Counted from the first letter of the stretch, positions 1-8,724 are shown. The stretch: 64,000 nucleotides of DNA from Polaromonas sp. JS666 (GCF_900103405.1 NZ_FNHX01000010.1:90326-154325), one strand, 5' to 3'. Made by a program: numbers and translations. Notes: generated by a model not told the origin, from the letters alone.

Positions 1-531
1 CTGGTAGTTGGGTGCCATCAGGTAGACCTTTTTCAGGCCCTTGTCCTGGGCCAGCTTGCCCATGGCTTCGGCCGCGCCGTCGTTCTGCCACGCGGCGGAA
101 AACACATTGGCCTTGCAACCCGCGCCGGCCAGCGGCGATGGGCCGGCATTCGTGGCGATGGCCACGGTGCCTGACTCAACGATGCGCGGCAAGCTGGCCA
201 TCAGCACATTGGAAAAACTCAGGCCCACGATGGCATCGACCTTGTCCTTGTCGATGAATTTGCGCACGATCTGGCTGCCGATCTCAGGCTTGAGCTGGTC
301 GTCTTCCTTCAGCACCGTGGCGGCCTGGCCGCCGAGCTTGCCGCCCAGTTGCTCGACCGCCAGCATGAAGCCGTCGACCTGGTCCTGGCCGACGATGGCC
401 TGCGGGCCGGACAAGGGTGCCATCAAGCCGATGGTGGCGGCGGCGGTGAACTGGCTGGCGCCGGCCAATACGAGCCCGGCCGCGGCGGTCAGCGCGTTGC
501 GGCGAAAAGGCGTCTTGAATGCTGTGTTCAT
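1..531 (-). CDS. Branched-chain amino acid-type ABC transporter substrate-binding protein, partial (3' end outside window)
   Basis: Periplasmic type I binding protein of the LivK family (Peripla_BP_6). The 177 residues visible start with a signal peptide (basic MNTAFKTPFRRN, then a hydrophobic run ending near residue 31). The mature start, ATIGLMAPLSGPQAIVGQDQ, is the family's first beta strand plus its ligand loop. The start at 531 has an AGGAGA ribosome site about 9 bases upstream. It lies 65 bp downstream of the ferredoxin gene in the same direction, so it is probably the last part of the salicylate/gentisate operon and may bind the aromatic substrate, as LivK-like proteins of aromatic degraders do. 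The substrate is inferred only from context. The C-terminal half and any permease genes lie beyond the window. Confidence 0.85.
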   Translation of the reverse strand, partial: MNTAFKTPFRRNALTAAAGLVLAGASQFTAAATIGLMAPLSGPQAIVGQDQVDGFMLAVEQLGGKLGGQAATVLKEDDQLKPEIGSQIVRKFIDKDKVDAIVGLSFSNVLMASLPRIVESGTVAIATNAGPSPLAGAGCKANVFSAAWQNDGAAEAMGKLAQDKGLKKVYLMAPNYQ

Positions 532-596
532 GGTGTGTTGTCTCCTGTTTATCGGGTGATCGGGTGAAATGACGAAAGAGGTGAAAGGCTGCGGGT

Positions 597-917
597 TCAG
601 TCGGACATTTGCACAAAGACACGGCCGCCCTCGATGCGCACGGGGTAGCTGCGGACGTCCTGCGTGATCGGCGCGCAGGTGCCGCGGCCGTTGCGCACGT
701 CGAACTTGCCCTGGTGCAGCGGGCATTCAATTTCATAGCCGTCAAGAAAGCCGTCGCACAGGCGGGCATGGCCGTGGGTGCAGATGTTGTCGGTGGCAAA
801 AATGCTGCCCTCGACCTTGTAGAGGGCGATGTCGCGGCCGCCGACCTGCAGGCCGATCACGTCGTCTTCGGGAACGCCGGCTTCTTCGGTGGCGTCCAGC
901 CAGTTGGAGTTGCTCAT
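597..917 (-). CDS. nagAb: Rieske-type ferredoxin of salicylate 5-hydroxylase (NagAb-like)
   Basis: Small Rieske [2Fe-2S] ferredoxin of 106 residues that passes electrons from the reductase to the ring-hydroxylating oxygenase in the cytoplasm. The Rieske ligands are Cys46-Thr-His48 and Cys65-Pro-Leu-His68, spaced as in NahAb/NagAb. The length is normal for the family. It starts 3 bp after the small oxygenase subunit stop, so the two are co-transcribed and probably translationally coupled. In Ralstonia U2 the same ferredoxin is shared between naphthalene dioxygenase and salicylate 5-hydroxylase. No naphthalene dioxygenase gene is present in this window, so here it presumably serves only the NagGH-like oxygenase. 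Confidence 0.9.
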   Translation of the reverse strand: MSNSNWLDATEEAGVPEDDVIGLQVGGRDIALYKVEGSIFATDNICTHGHARLCDGFLDGYEIECPLHQGKFDVRNGRGTCAPITQDVRSYPVRIEGGRVFVQMSD

Positions 918-920
918 GAT

Positions 921-1409
921 TTAGATGGGGTAAATGATGGAATTGGGGATCATTTCGCTGTCGTATACGCACAGCCGCGAAGCGAACTTCAGGCCTTCAG
1001 GCGTGCGCACGATCACGTCGATGTAGCGGCCGACGTTAAAGACCGTCGACTCTTGCGACAACTTGGTGCGAAAGACCGCGTAGTTGGCCTCCGACTCAAA
1101 GCGGTTGCGGCCGACCGCGCGAATCAGCGGCGCGCCGACAACGTGGCGCTGGTAGTAGGGGTCGTGGAACAAGGTCTCGCGGATGCCATAGACACGGTCT
1201 TTGAGCATGCCCTTGCTTTCAAACAGCAGGGTTGCCAGCGGAAAACCACGTTCATGGTTTTCCCGCGGGACCAGCTTGTAGAGGCAGTCCTCGGTGAAGA
1301 ACTCGGGCCATAAATCCCAGTCGCCCGAATCGACCGCCTGGGCGTAATCGGCATACAGCTGCGCGACCTGCAGGTAATCTTCGAAATTGAGCTTGAGGGC
1401 GGCGCTCAT
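921..1409 (-). CDS. nagH: Salicylate 5-hydroxylase small (beta) subunit
   Basis: Beta subunit of a Rieske non-haem iron oxygenase (ring_hydroxyl_B, SnoaL/NTF2-like fold), 162 residues. Typical features are [20 protein letters not shown] near the N terminus, [19 protein letters not shown], and the basic strand [15 protein letters not shown]. It has no metal site and is structural. The chosen start ([12 protein letters not shown]) overlaps the large-subunit stop by the four bases ATGA; a longer reading would add 40 Arg- and His-rich residues with no family similarity. It pairs with the large subunit to form the oxygenase expected to convert salicylate to gentisate. Confidence 0.88.
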   Translation of the reverse strand: MSAALKLNFEDYLQVAQLYADYAQAVDSGDWDLWPEFFTEDCLYKLVPRENHERGFPLATLLFESKGMLKDRVYGIRETLFHDPYYQRHVVGAPLIRAVGRNRFESEANYAVFRTKLSQESTVFNVGRYIDVIVRTPEGLKFASRLCVYDSEMIPNSIIYPI

Positions 1410-2695
1410 ACATCGGCCTCCATCACTTCGCGCCAGTACTGGTACATGCCGCGTATCAATGTCTCGGTGACCATGTGGTCGGTGTCCTCGACCGTGCGCC
1501 CGCCGAGTTCGGCCAGGGTGCGGTGGCAAGGCTTCTGCTCAAAACCCTGCTGCGAGAACTCAATCACCTCGCCGTCGTCGGCAGACACAAAGCCGGCCGG
1601 GCCGAACAGGTTGGCCTGGCGCAGCCGGCGCTGCGTCATCTCTTGCGTGTCGTCTTCAAAGCCAAAGTGCGTCCAGACGAAATCGAAGGAACCATGGCCG
1701 TCGGGCTGGATGTGGCGCGTCGACACGCTGTTGACCTGCTGCTGCAGGATGACGCTGGGAAACAGCGTCATCATCACCGCGGTCGGGCCGCCCCACCAGG
1801 GCTCGGGCACGATGTCAAGAAAGCGCGGATCGTTGAGTTCCATGCTCTCCTTGAAGCTGGACACCTGGGTGACCTGGTCCGCCTTGCCCGACCGGCCGCG
1901 CGTGGAGATCATCGCGGCATGGCGGTGGCGCGCATCCATTTTGAGTTCGGACTTGTTGTCGGCGCGCCAGAGGCCGAAGGTGACAAACCAGGTGTGCAGC
2001 AGCCCGGGGTGGTAGGGGTCCTTGATGTTCTCCTGCATCAGCTTCCAATTGCCCGGGATGCGCTGGCGGTTGTAGCCCAGGATCTTCAGCTTCCGGCCGT
2101 CAAAGAGACGGTCGAAATAGCCGAGGATCACCGGTCCGAGGAAGTCTTCAAGGGATTCGATGCCGTGGTCGAAGCTGGCAAATACCACGCCGCCGCGCGT
2201 GGCGACCTTCAGCTTGTTGAGGCCGTGGTCGGTGGTCTTGAAGTCTGCCGGCATACCTCCGTTGACCTTGCCGTCCTGCTTCACACCGCGCCGAAACGGC
2301 ACGCCTTGCAGGTCGCCCTTCAAGGTGTAGCTCCACTGGTGATATGGGCAGACAAACTCCTTTTTGTTGCCATGGCGTTCGCGGCAGAACTGCATGCCGC
2401 GGTGGGCGCAAACGTTTTCGACAACACTGACGCCGCCGTCGGTGTCGCGCACCATGATCACCGAACGTTCCCCGATCACCGTGCGCTTGAAGTCGCCGGC
2501 GTTGGGGATCTCGGCGTCAAGGCCGACGTAGTTCCAGTGTTTGTTGTAAAAAAAGCGTTCAAGCTCTTTCTTGTGCTGGTCCGGGTCGGTGTACGCCATG
2601 AAGGGAATCCGGCTTGTGCCTTCGGATTCCCATTGGATCTTGACGGGAAAGGTGCCGGTGGATCCGGTCGTTGTTGGGGCGGTCGATGCGCTCAT
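1406..2695 (-). CDS. nagG: Salicylate 5-hydroxylase large (alpha) subunit, Rieske oxygenase
   Basis: Catalytic subunit of 429 residues. The Rieske domain has Cys96-Ala-His98 and Cys116-Pro-Tyr-His119. The mononuclear iron site begins with Asp226-x2-His229-x4-His234 (DPYHPGLLH), including the bridging aspartate that carries electrons between subunits. The sequence style ([16 protein letters not shown]) resembles NagG and related salicylate hydroxylases more than naphthalene dioxygenase. Expected reaction: salicylate + O2 + NADH to gentisate. Identification as salicylate 5-hydroxylase is supported by the gentisate dioxygenase and fumarylpyruvate hydrolase genes immediately upstream in the same operon. 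A close substrate such as anthranilate or a substituted salicylate cannot be excluded. Confidence 0.88.
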   Translation of the reverse strand: MSASTAPTTTGSTGTFPVKIQWESEGTSRIPFMAYTDPDQHKKELERFFYNKHWNYVGLDAEIPNAGDFKRTVIGERSVIMVRDTDGGVSVVENVCAHRGMQFCRERHGNKKEFVCPYHQWSYTLKGDLQGVPFRRGVKQDGKVNGGMPADFKTTDHGLNKLKVATRGGVVFASFDHGIESLEDFLGPVILGYFDRLFDGRKLKILGYNRQRIPGNWKLMQENIKDPYHPGLLHTWFVTFGLWRADNKSELKMDARHRHAAMISTRGRSGKADQVTQVSSFKESMELNDPRFLDIVPEPWWGGPTAVMMTLFPSVILQQQVNSVSTRHIQPDGHGSFDFVWTHFGFEDDTQEMTQRRLRQANLFGPAGFVSADDGEVIEFSQQGFEQKPCHRTLAELGGRTVEDTDHMVTETLIRGMYQYWREVMEADV

Positions 2696-2734
2696 CGCTG
2701 TCTCCTTTTGCTTCGGTTAATCAGCGCCTGTGCT

Positions 2735-3430
2735 TCAGGCAGCCACCGTGACCGTGATGCCTGCCAGGCCCGCGATATCGCCTTGCATGACGTCGCCCGC
2801 CAGCACGGCGTTCACGCCTTCGGGCGTCCCGGTCATGATGATGTCGCCGGGCTCCAGCGTTTCATACTCGGAAAGGTAGGCGATGCATTCCGGGACCGAC
2901 CAGATCAGCTTGGCGATGTCTGAGGATTGGCGGGCGTCGCCGTTGACGGTGACGCTGATGGCGCCTTGCGCGACATGGCCGCCGTCGGCCACGCGTGACA
3001 GCGCGCCGACGGGGGCCGACAGCGAGAAAGACTTGCCGAATTCCCACGGGCGGCCCTTATCGCGCGCTTCGAGCTGCAGGTCGCGGCGTGTCATGTCCAG
3101 CCCCACGCCGTAGCCGTAGACATGGTCCAGCGCATCAGCCAAGGCGATGTCGCGGCCGCCCTTGCCGATGGCGACGACGAGTTCGATTTCGTGGTGGAAG
3201 TTGTTCGTCTTCGGCGGATAAGGAATGCTGACCGGCGTCGATGCATCGACGGCCGCGTTGGCCGGTTTCATGAAAAAGAACGGCGGATCGCGATCAGGGT
3301 CCTTGCCCATCTCGCGCGCGTGCGCGGCGTAGTTGCGGCCCACGCAAAAGATCCGGTTGACGGGAAAGCGTTCGCGGATGCCTGTGACGGCGAGCGTGGG
3401 AATGGCAGCGGGTTCGATGGCGTAGTTCAT
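2735..3430 (-). CDS. nagK: Fumarylpyruvate hydrolase, FAH family (NagK-like)
   Basis: 231-residue member of the fumarylacetoacetate hydrolase family. Diagnostic stretches are HHEIELVVAIGKGG (metal-binding glutamates), YGYGVGLDMTRRDLQ and the C-terminal GDIIMTGTPEGV. Expected reaction: fumarylpyruvate + H2O to fumarate + pyruvate, the last step of the glutathione-dependent gentisate route; a hydrolase acting directly on maleylpyruvate is the alternative. The start (MNYAIEPAAIPTL) is chosen because the upstream in-frame extension is not family-like. It lies between gentisate dioxygenase (32 bp upstream) and the oxygenase large subunit (39 bp downstream) on the same strand. Confidence 0.88.
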   Translation of the reverse strand: MNYAIEPAAIPTLAVTGIRERFPVNRIFCVGRNYAAHAREMGKDPDRDPPFFFMKPANAAVDASTPVSIPYPPKTNNFHHEIELVVAIGKGGRDIALADALDHVYGYGVGLDMTRRDLQLEARDKGRPWEFGKSFSLSAPVGALSRVADGGHVAQGAISVTVNGDARQSSDIAKLIWSVPECIAYLSEYETLEPGDIIMTGTPEGVNAVLAGDVMQGDIAGLAGITVTVAA

Positions 3431-3462
3431 GTGACGGTGTTTCGTTGAAAAGTTGAAATTTT

Positions 3463-4512
3463 TCAGGCGCGGTGTTCGCGCCACAGACCGAGTGCCTGCT
3501 GCACCGGGCGGTCTGAGTAGCTGAAGAGCACGGTATCGGGACCGGCGCGGAATTGGTGGCTATGCCAGGACGGCACCACCATCACGTCGTTTTCATCGAG
3601 GCGGACGGTCTTGCCTTCAATGCTCGCCTCGGCCTTGCCGCTGAGGCATACGTACACCGTGCCATCGGTGCAGCGGTAGGGCCGTGTCTCAAAGCCTGCT
3701 GGAAGCAGCTGGGAGAACGCCGCTATCGTCGGCATGGGTGAGCGGCCGGTGGCCGGGTTGACGTAACGCTGCTTGTGGCCGAAGTGCGCGTCAGGCTCGC
3801 TGCCTGCGGCGATGGATTTCAGCGATGCCAGCGTGCGCTCCCAGGGATAGACAAACACTTTGGTCGGCTCGGCAGGCTGCTGGTAAAAATCGACCGGCAC
3901 CATGTTGGCGCCGTAGCGCGCCAGCGCATCGCCTTCCGGCCGAACGACGGCCTGGTAGTTGCTGTCGCTTTTCTCGGCGAATCCCGCATCGAGGAAGCGC
4001 ACGATGGGAATGTCCAGTCCGTCGAGCCACACCACCGGCTGGTCACCCGGGTTGCCGTGGTCGTGCCAGGTCCAGGCCGGTGTGATGATGAAGTCACCGC
4101 GGCGCATCGTCGTGCGTTCGCCATCGACCGCCGTGTAGGCGCCTTCACCGTCCAGCACCAGCCGCAGCGCGGACTGGGTGTGGCGGTGCGCCGGTGCCAC
4201 TTCCCCCGGCATGATGAGCTGCAGGCCGGCATACAGCGACTGTGTGATGCAGGATTGGCCGCGCAGCCCGGGGTTTTCCAGAATCAACACGCGGCGTTCC
4301 GCCTCAGCCGCGCTGATCAGCGTGCCCGCTTCCATGACCCGTTGGCGCACGTCGGCGTATTTCCACAGATGCGCGACCGCCGGCGACTTCGGCGAGTGCG
4401 GCACCAGCGCGCCCAGCACTTCCCATAAGGGTGTCATGTTGTCGACGCCGATGCGGTCGTAATAGGCTTTGCGGCTCAGCTGGGAATCAAGGCCGGTATT
4501 TCTGCTGTTCAT
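3463..4512 (-). CDS. nagI: Gentisate 1,2-dioxygenase
   Basis: 349-residue bicupin dioxygenase that cleaves gentisate between C1 and C2 to maleylpyruvate with a single Fe(II). The N-terminal cupin shows the metal motif at residues 109-111 (HRH, in EVAPAHRHTQSALR) and its partner histidines at 150-152 (WTWHDHG). A second cupin near the C terminus has VMVVPSWHSHQF. Length is normal for the family. The start MNSRNTGLDSQ is preferred over an Ala/Arg/Pro-rich extension running back into the reductase gene. It lies 37 bp downstream of the ferredoxin reductase gene. Confidence 0.92.
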   Translation of the reverse strand: MNSRNTGLDSQLSRKAYYDRIGVDNMTPLWEVLGALVPHSPKSPAVAHLWKYADVRQRVMEAGTLISAAEAERRVLILENPGLRGQSCITQSLYAGLQLIMPGEVAPAHRHTQSALRLVLDGEGAYTAVDGERTTMRRGDFIITPAWTWHDHGNPGDQPVVWLDGLDIPIVRFLDAGFAEKSDSNYQAVVRPEGDALARYGANMVPVDFYQQPAEPTKVFVYPWERTLASLKSIAAGSEPDAHFGHKQRYVNPATGRSPMPTIAAFSQLLPAGFETRPYRCTDGTVYVCLSGKAEASIEGKTVRLDENDVMVVPSWHSHQFRAGPDTVLFSYSDRPVQQALGLWREHRA

Positions 4513-4549
4513 GGGGGTTCCTGTTGATCGGTCTGTTCGGTCTGGTCGC

Positions 4550-5533
4550 TCAAGTGCCGCTGGCATAAAACGCGTCGGCATAGATTTGTTCGGGCAGCAC
4601 GCCCATCTGGCGCACCAGCAGGCTGGTGGCCTCCACCATGGGGGGCGCGCCGCAGAGATAGGCGCGGAAGCCGTCAAGGCTCGGCCAGTCCTGGGCAATG
4701 GCTTCGGTGACCAGGCCGGTGCGGCAGCCGGGCGCCTGGCCGGACGCAAGCACGAGGTGCACCTTCAGTTGCGGATGCTGGCGCCGGAGCTCGGCCAGCC
4801 ACTCGCGGCCATAGACGTCGCGTTCGGAGCGCACCCCGAAATACAGGTGGATGCTGTTGCGCATGCCTTCGGCAATGACGCCGCGGATGATGGACAGAAT
4901 CGGCGCCAGGCCTGTGCCGCCGGCCACGCAGAGCATCGGCCCCTCATGCTTGCGGCGCAGGTAGGCTGAACCCAGCGGACCGCTGACGCGCACCGCGTCG
5001 CCGACCTTCAGCGTATTGGCGATGTAGCCTGTGACGCGGCCCTCGGCGACCAGGCGCACGTGGAACTCCAGCTCGCCGTCGGCGCACAGGCCCGCCATGG
5101 AATAAGGCCGGCTGTGCTCGGGCGTGAACTGGAGCTGGGCGTACTGCCCCGGTGAAAACTCGATGGGCTTGGCCGGTTTCAGCCGCAGGCGTTTGATGTC
5201 GTGGGTCTGGTCTTCCACCGCCACGACGGTGGCCTTGACGATTTTTGCCGTATGGACAACGACCTCGTCGGGCTCGGGGATCTCGACAATGCAGGATTCC
5301 GTCAGAAAGGTCTGGCAGGCCAATACGTACTGGTCGCCAGCTGCCACCGGCCGCTGGGCTTCCCCGCCCGAGGCGAGCGCTTGCCCTTCGACGAGCTTGC
5401 AGCGGCAGGTGCCGCAACGCCCGGCCAGGCAGCTGTAGGACACCGGCACGTCGTTGGCGCGCAGGGCGTCCAGCAAGTTCACCCCTGCGCTAACGCTCAG
5501 CGTACGCTGGAGAGGGCGGACAAAAATTTCCAT
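4550..5533 (-). CDS. nagAa: Ferredoxin reductase of the salicylate 5-hydroxylase (NagAa-like)
   Basis: 327-residue reductase with an N-terminal plant-type [2Fe-2S] domain (Cys35, Cys40, Cys43, Cys73) followed by an FAD-binding barrel (RPYSMAG) and an NAD(P)-binding domain (VAGGTGLAPILSI, then YLCGAPPMV). It takes electrons from NADH and passes them to the Rieske ferredoxin. The domain order matches NahAa/NagAa. It is the first gene of the minus-strand operon and sits about 100 bases downstream of a predicted promoter that lies next to a NahR-like box. Confidence 0.9.
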   Translation of the reverse strand: MEIFVRPLQRTLSVSAGVNLLDALRANDVPVSYSCLAGRCGTCRCKLVEGQALASGGEAQRPVAAGDQYVLACQTFLTESCIVEIPEPDEVVVHTAKIVKATVVAVEDQTHDIKRLRLKPAKPIEFSPGQYAQLQFTPEHSRPYSMAGLCADGELEFHVRLVAEGRVTGYIANTLKVGDAVRVSGPLGSAYLRRKHEGPMLCVAGGTGLAPILSIIRGVIAEGMRNSIHLYFGVRSERDVYGREWLAELRRQHPQLKVHLVLASGQAPGCRTGLVTEAIAQDWPSLDGFRAYLCGAPPMVEATSLLVRQMGVLPEQIYADAFYASGT

Positions 5534-5637
5534 CGTGTTGATCTGGTGTGTCTCGTGGCAAGTCGCCTTGCCGCACGCTTTCTGCCGGATATCAGCGGTG
5601 GGGCTGCAATAAGGCGGTCATCGGCGGCAATGGGGTC

Positions 5638-5666
5638 ATGATCAAAGACCCACCAAAATCAGTCAA
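5638..5666 (-). promoter_or_regulatory. Predicted sigma-70 promoter of the salicylate/gentisate operon
   Basis: On the minus strand, a -35 TTGACT (5661-5666) and a -10 GATCAT (5638-5643) are separated by 17 bases. Transcription would begin near 5631, leaving a leader of about 97 nt before nagAa. The weak -10 fits an activator-dependent promoter, and the NahR-like box lies at about -66, the usual LysR activator position. Inferred from sequence only. Confidence 0.45.
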
Positions 5667-5688
5667 TACAATGGCGTTAATGTTCTAT

Positions 5689-5703
5689 ATCATTTAAATC
5701 AAT
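5689..5703. promoter_or_regulatory. Candidate NahR/NagR-type LysR binding box
   Basis: The minus-strand sequence ATTGATTTAAATGAT fits the framework of the NahR box (ATT, six bases, two free bases, then TGAT) and contains the LysR T-N11-A signature. Its AT-rich core (ATTTAAAT) is self-complementary. It lies 25 bases upstream of the NahR-like gene and at about -66 from the predicted start of the divergent operon, a position suited to salicylate-dependent activation and autoregulation. The inner bases differ from the published consensus. Confidence 0.4.
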
Positions 5704-5727
5704 ATTCCGTACCACGAGGGGCCGCAG

Positions 5728-6633
5728 ATGGAACTCAAGGAAATCGACCTGAACCTGCTGGTGATCTTTAACCAGCTGCTGACCGAAAGAAAAGTCTCCA
5801 AGGTGGCGGAGAACCTCGGCCTGGGACAGCCCGCCGTCAGCAACGCCCTGGCGCGGCTGCGCAAGCTGTTTGGGGATGAACTGTTTCTCCGCACATCCAG
5901 CGGCATGCAGCCCACGCCCTTTGCGGACCAATTGGCCGAATCGATAGGTTATGCGCTGGGCATGATCCACGGCGCGATCAACGTCAAGAATTCATTCGAC
6001 CCCGCCAGCAGCAAGCGGAGTTTCACCGTCGGGATGACCGACATCGGCGAAATCTACTTTCTGCCTCTCTTGATGGAAAAGATCCAGAAAGTGGCGCCCG
6101 GGGTTTCCATCAGCACGGTGCGCAATACCACCGTCAACCTGAAAGACGCCATGGAGGCAGGGCACGTCGACCTGGCGATCGGGCTGTTACCCCAATTGAA
6201 GGCCGGATTTTTCCAGCAACGCCTGTTCTCTCAGCAATACGTTTGTGTGTTTCGCAAAAACCATGCACTGGACAAGCGAAAGATTTCCCCAGCGGATTTT
6301 TTTGCCAGCGATCACGTCGTGATTGCGTCCGCGGGAACCGGACACGGGAAGGTCGACGAAATCCTGGACAGCGGTTCACAAAAAAGACGTATACGCCTCA
6401 CGGTTCCCCATTTCGTCGCGATTGGCCATATTCTTCAATCCACCGACATGGCGGCCACGGTTCCCGAGCGCCTGGCGGAAAAAATGGCGACGCCATTCAA
6501 TCTCCGATACGTCAACCATCCCGTCAAGTTGCCGCAAATCGCCATCAATCTTTTCTGGCACGCCAAGTACCACAAGGACCCGGCAAATCAGTGGCTCAGA
6601 TCGCTTGTCTTCGAGACGCATTCGGACCGCTGA
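5728..6633 (+). CDS. nagR: LysR-type regulator, NahR/NagR-like, of the salicylate/gentisate operon
   Basis: 301-residue LysR activator. The winged helix-turn-helix covers roughly residues 5-65 (VSKVAENLGLGQPAVSNAL). The effector domain contains blocks very close to NahR: FTVGMTDIGEIYFLPLLM, VDLAIGLLPQLKAGFFQ and NLFWHAKYHKDPANQWLR. NahR responds to salicylate, which fits a neighbouring salicylate hydroxylase. Start: ATG preceded by GAGGGG. It is transcribed divergently from the operon, with the candidate box between them. The symbol is by similarity and context. Confidence 0.85.
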   Translation: MELKEIDLNLLVIFNQLLTERKVSKVAENLGLGQPAVSNALARLRKLFGDELFLRTSSGMQPTPFADQLAESIGYALGMIHGAINVKNSFDPASSKRSFTVGMTDIGEIYFLPLLMEKIQKVAPGVSISTVRNTTVNLKDAMEAGHVDLAIGLLPQLKAGFFQQRLFSQQYVCVFRKNHALDKRKISPADFFASDHVVIASAGTGHGKVDEILDSGSQKRRIRLTVPHFVAIGHILQSTDMAATVPERLAEKMATPFNLRYVNHPVKLPQIAINLFWHAKYHKDPANQWLRSLVFETHSDR

Positions 6634-6736
6634 TCCGCTGGCCCCGGCTTGCCTGGCCGGCAGTGAAAGCGCGTGGCCGCCGAGGATGCGGTTTCCGGCG
6701 AGTTCAGAAGGAAAACCAGCCGCGACAGGCCGGGAT

Positions 6737-7270
6737 TTACCGGCCCTGATACGCCTTCAGCGGGCCAGGTTGCGCAAGTGCCTGAATGGAGCGCTGCCAC
6801 CAGCCCACGTCGTGCCAGGCGTTCAACTTGTAGCCGACCTTTCGGTAGATCCCGAGCGGCTCAAACCCCATCGATTCGTGGAGCGCCACACTCGCGGCGT
6901 TCGGAAGGGCAATACCGGCAAAGGCTTGTGCGTAACCCAATGTCTTCAGCTCCTCCAGCAGCGATTTGTAAAGCTGTTTACCAATGCCTTGGCCGCGGGC
7001 GTCACTGCGCACATAGGCTGTCACGTCCACGGACCACTGATAGGCGGCCCGTTCGCGATGCTTGCCGGCATAGACATAGCCGCTGACCCGGCCTGAAGCA
7101 TCAAGACTCACCAGCCAGGGAAAGCGCTGCAGCGTGGTCGCTATGCGCGTCCCCATTTCATCAACCGTTGGCGGCTCCAGTTCGAATGAAATGGCTGTCT
7201 CGCGCACGATAGGGGCGTAGATCGCGGCAATGGCGGGGGCGTCATCTGTCGTGGCGGTACGGATATCCAT
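6737..7270 (-). CDS. GNAT N-acetyltransferase of the phosphinothricin acetyltransferase type
   Basis: 177-residue single-domain GNAT protein. It opens with the family signature MDIRTATTDDAPAIAAIYAP and VRETAISFELEPP. The acetyl-CoA site is VDVTAYVRSDARGQGIGKQL, followed by GIALPNAASVALHESMGFEP and a C-terminal KLNAWHDVGWWQR. These blocks are shared by Pat/Bar, YncA and MddA, which acetylate phosphinothricin, methionine sulfone or methionine sulfoximine. The natural substrate here is unknown. An upstream in-frame extension of 48 residues lacks family similarity. It converges with the LysR gene on the other strand. Confidence 0.8.
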   Translation of the reverse strand: MDIRTATTDDAPAIAAIYAPIVRETAISFELEPPTVDEMGTRIATTLQRFPWLVSLDASGRVSGYVYAGKHRERAAYQWSVDVTAYVRSDARGQGIGKQLYKSLLEELKTLGYAQAFAGIALPNAASVALHESMGFEPLGIYRKVGYKLNAWHDVGWWQRSIQALAQPGPLKAYQGR

Positions 7271-7492
7271 GGTTAAACGCGCGTGGGAAAAGGAGTTGCC
7301 GAAGTTTTCTCGTCCGGTATTTTGGCAGGAGCAGCAGCGTTCCAAATGCACAGGCCCCAAGGGCTGCGGAGATTCACAAGGCACCCATTTTCCAGTGACC
7401 GAGGAAAACGGCAAAAACCCACCGACGTTCGGCGCAACGAGTCGACTGGCCGCTTTCGCTGCGAAACGGCTACCAGGTCGCAGATGCTCGAC

Positions 7493-8659
7493 CTAACGAA
7501 GCCCTGCTGCATTGGCTCGTGCCAATGGCTTCACGTGAGCCCGCAAGTGACTACAGATCTTGTTCAGATCGCTTTCAGGGTCACGGTTACCACGCGACAA
7601 GACCAGATCGGTTTGCACCACCATGTCCTCAAAGCGCGGGTTAGAGGCAAGGTACGCCAGAATCAGCCTGGAGTAGCCGGTGTCTCCGTCGTATCGGCAC
7701 TGCGTTACCTCTCCCATCGCGTTGTAACGAGGCCGGCTGTCGTTGACCAGCGCCTCCAGCGCCACGATGTCGTGGAGCCGGCCGAGCCATGCCGGGAACT
7801 CGCTCTGGAGTTGCGATAGGCATGCGGCCACTTTGGCTGGTGTTGCCAGTGTGCCAAGCGCATTCAAAGCGTCGGACAACTGGAGTACCGCCGTCTCCGT
7901 TGCGTGCAGGTCCGACGCCTGGTGCATGAATCCGTGCACATAGTTGTTGCAAACTTCGACGCGCGCGTCGAAGTGCATGGCACCTATCTCCGGCGTCGTT
8001 GAGTGGCGAAGGTACGCCTTGATCCGGTCTGCCGCAGTGGTCTTGACGAAAAGGTACGGGCGACCGGCGTCTTGAACATACCCTCCGGCTTCCAGCATAT
8101 CCGCCGCCATGCGAACGATTTCGTTCAGCGTCGCATCGATATCCGCGAACTTCCTGTCGAGCCTCGTAAAGAGAAGCCCGTTTCGTTCACCGTGCCGAAA
8201 CCCGCACACCTCTTCAGCGAGGGCGGCAGGAACGCTGAAGACGGCATCGTGGCCGTGCTCTGAACGCGCCTTAAGCGCGGCATGCCGCAAAGACGCTACA
8301 GCTTTCGGCGGAACGCCTTCGATACTGAGGTGATCGGCCCCCTCTGCCAAAACATGGGAGACCGTCCAGACCCGCGCTCCGTCGCGGCAAAGAAACGCCA
8401 TCGAGGCGTTGGTATTGTCATCTTCGGTGCATCCGACGACGATGCAATTCAGAGAGAGGACTTTCATCAAGAGCGGATCGATCATCGGATGAAAGAACTC
8501 GTTGAACACGATGACATACGAGCCGTTCGCCAAGCGTGCGCCCGACATGGGCACAGTACCTGCCTGCACGCTCTGTGCGCTGTCTGTCAAACCAAGCTCG
8601 GAAAGAACGTCTGCGCCGGCCTTTGCTGCCACGCTGATCCAAGAAAATCGATAGCCCAT
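7493..8659 (-). CDS. Unrecognised 388-residue protein
   Basis: I do not recognise a family. The start at 8659 (MGYRFSWISVAAKAG) is set by GGAGG five bases upstream. The sequence has no signal peptide and no clear membrane helix. It looks like two parts: an N-terminal mixed alpha/beta region of about 170 residues (GSYVIVFNEFF, then IVVGCTEDDNTNASMAFLCRDG) and a mainly helical C-terminal part (QLSDALNALGTLATPAKVAACLSQLQ, given here only as a helical region). It ends with a basic, arginine-rich tail. It stands alone, beside a broken aminotransferase fragment, which suggests arrival by insertion. Cytoplasmic location is inferred. Confidence 0.7.
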   Translation of the reverse strand: MGYRFSWISVAAKAGADVLSELGLTDSAQSVQAGTVPMSGARLANGSYVIVFNEFFHPMIDPLLMKVLSLNCIVVGCTEDDNTNASMAFLCRDGARVWTVSHVLAEGADHLSIEGVPPKAVASLRHAALKARSEHGHDAVFSVPAALAEEVCGFRHGERNGLLFTRLDRKFADIDATLNEIVRMAADMLEAGGYVQDAGRPYLFVKTTAADRIKAYLRHSTTPEIGAMHFDARVEVCNNYVHGFMHQASDLHATETAVLQLSDALNALGTLATPAKVAACLSQLQSEFPAWLGRLHDIVALEALVNDSRPRYNAMGEVTQCRYDGDTGYSRLILAYLASNPRFEDMVVQTDLVLSRGNRDPESDLNKICSHLRAHVKPLARANAAGLR

Positions 8660-8724
8660 TGCCACCTCCCGGCACCGCTGTTAGATGTGAGGCATTAGAG
8701 CACGATGCTTAGGAATAATGAGAT

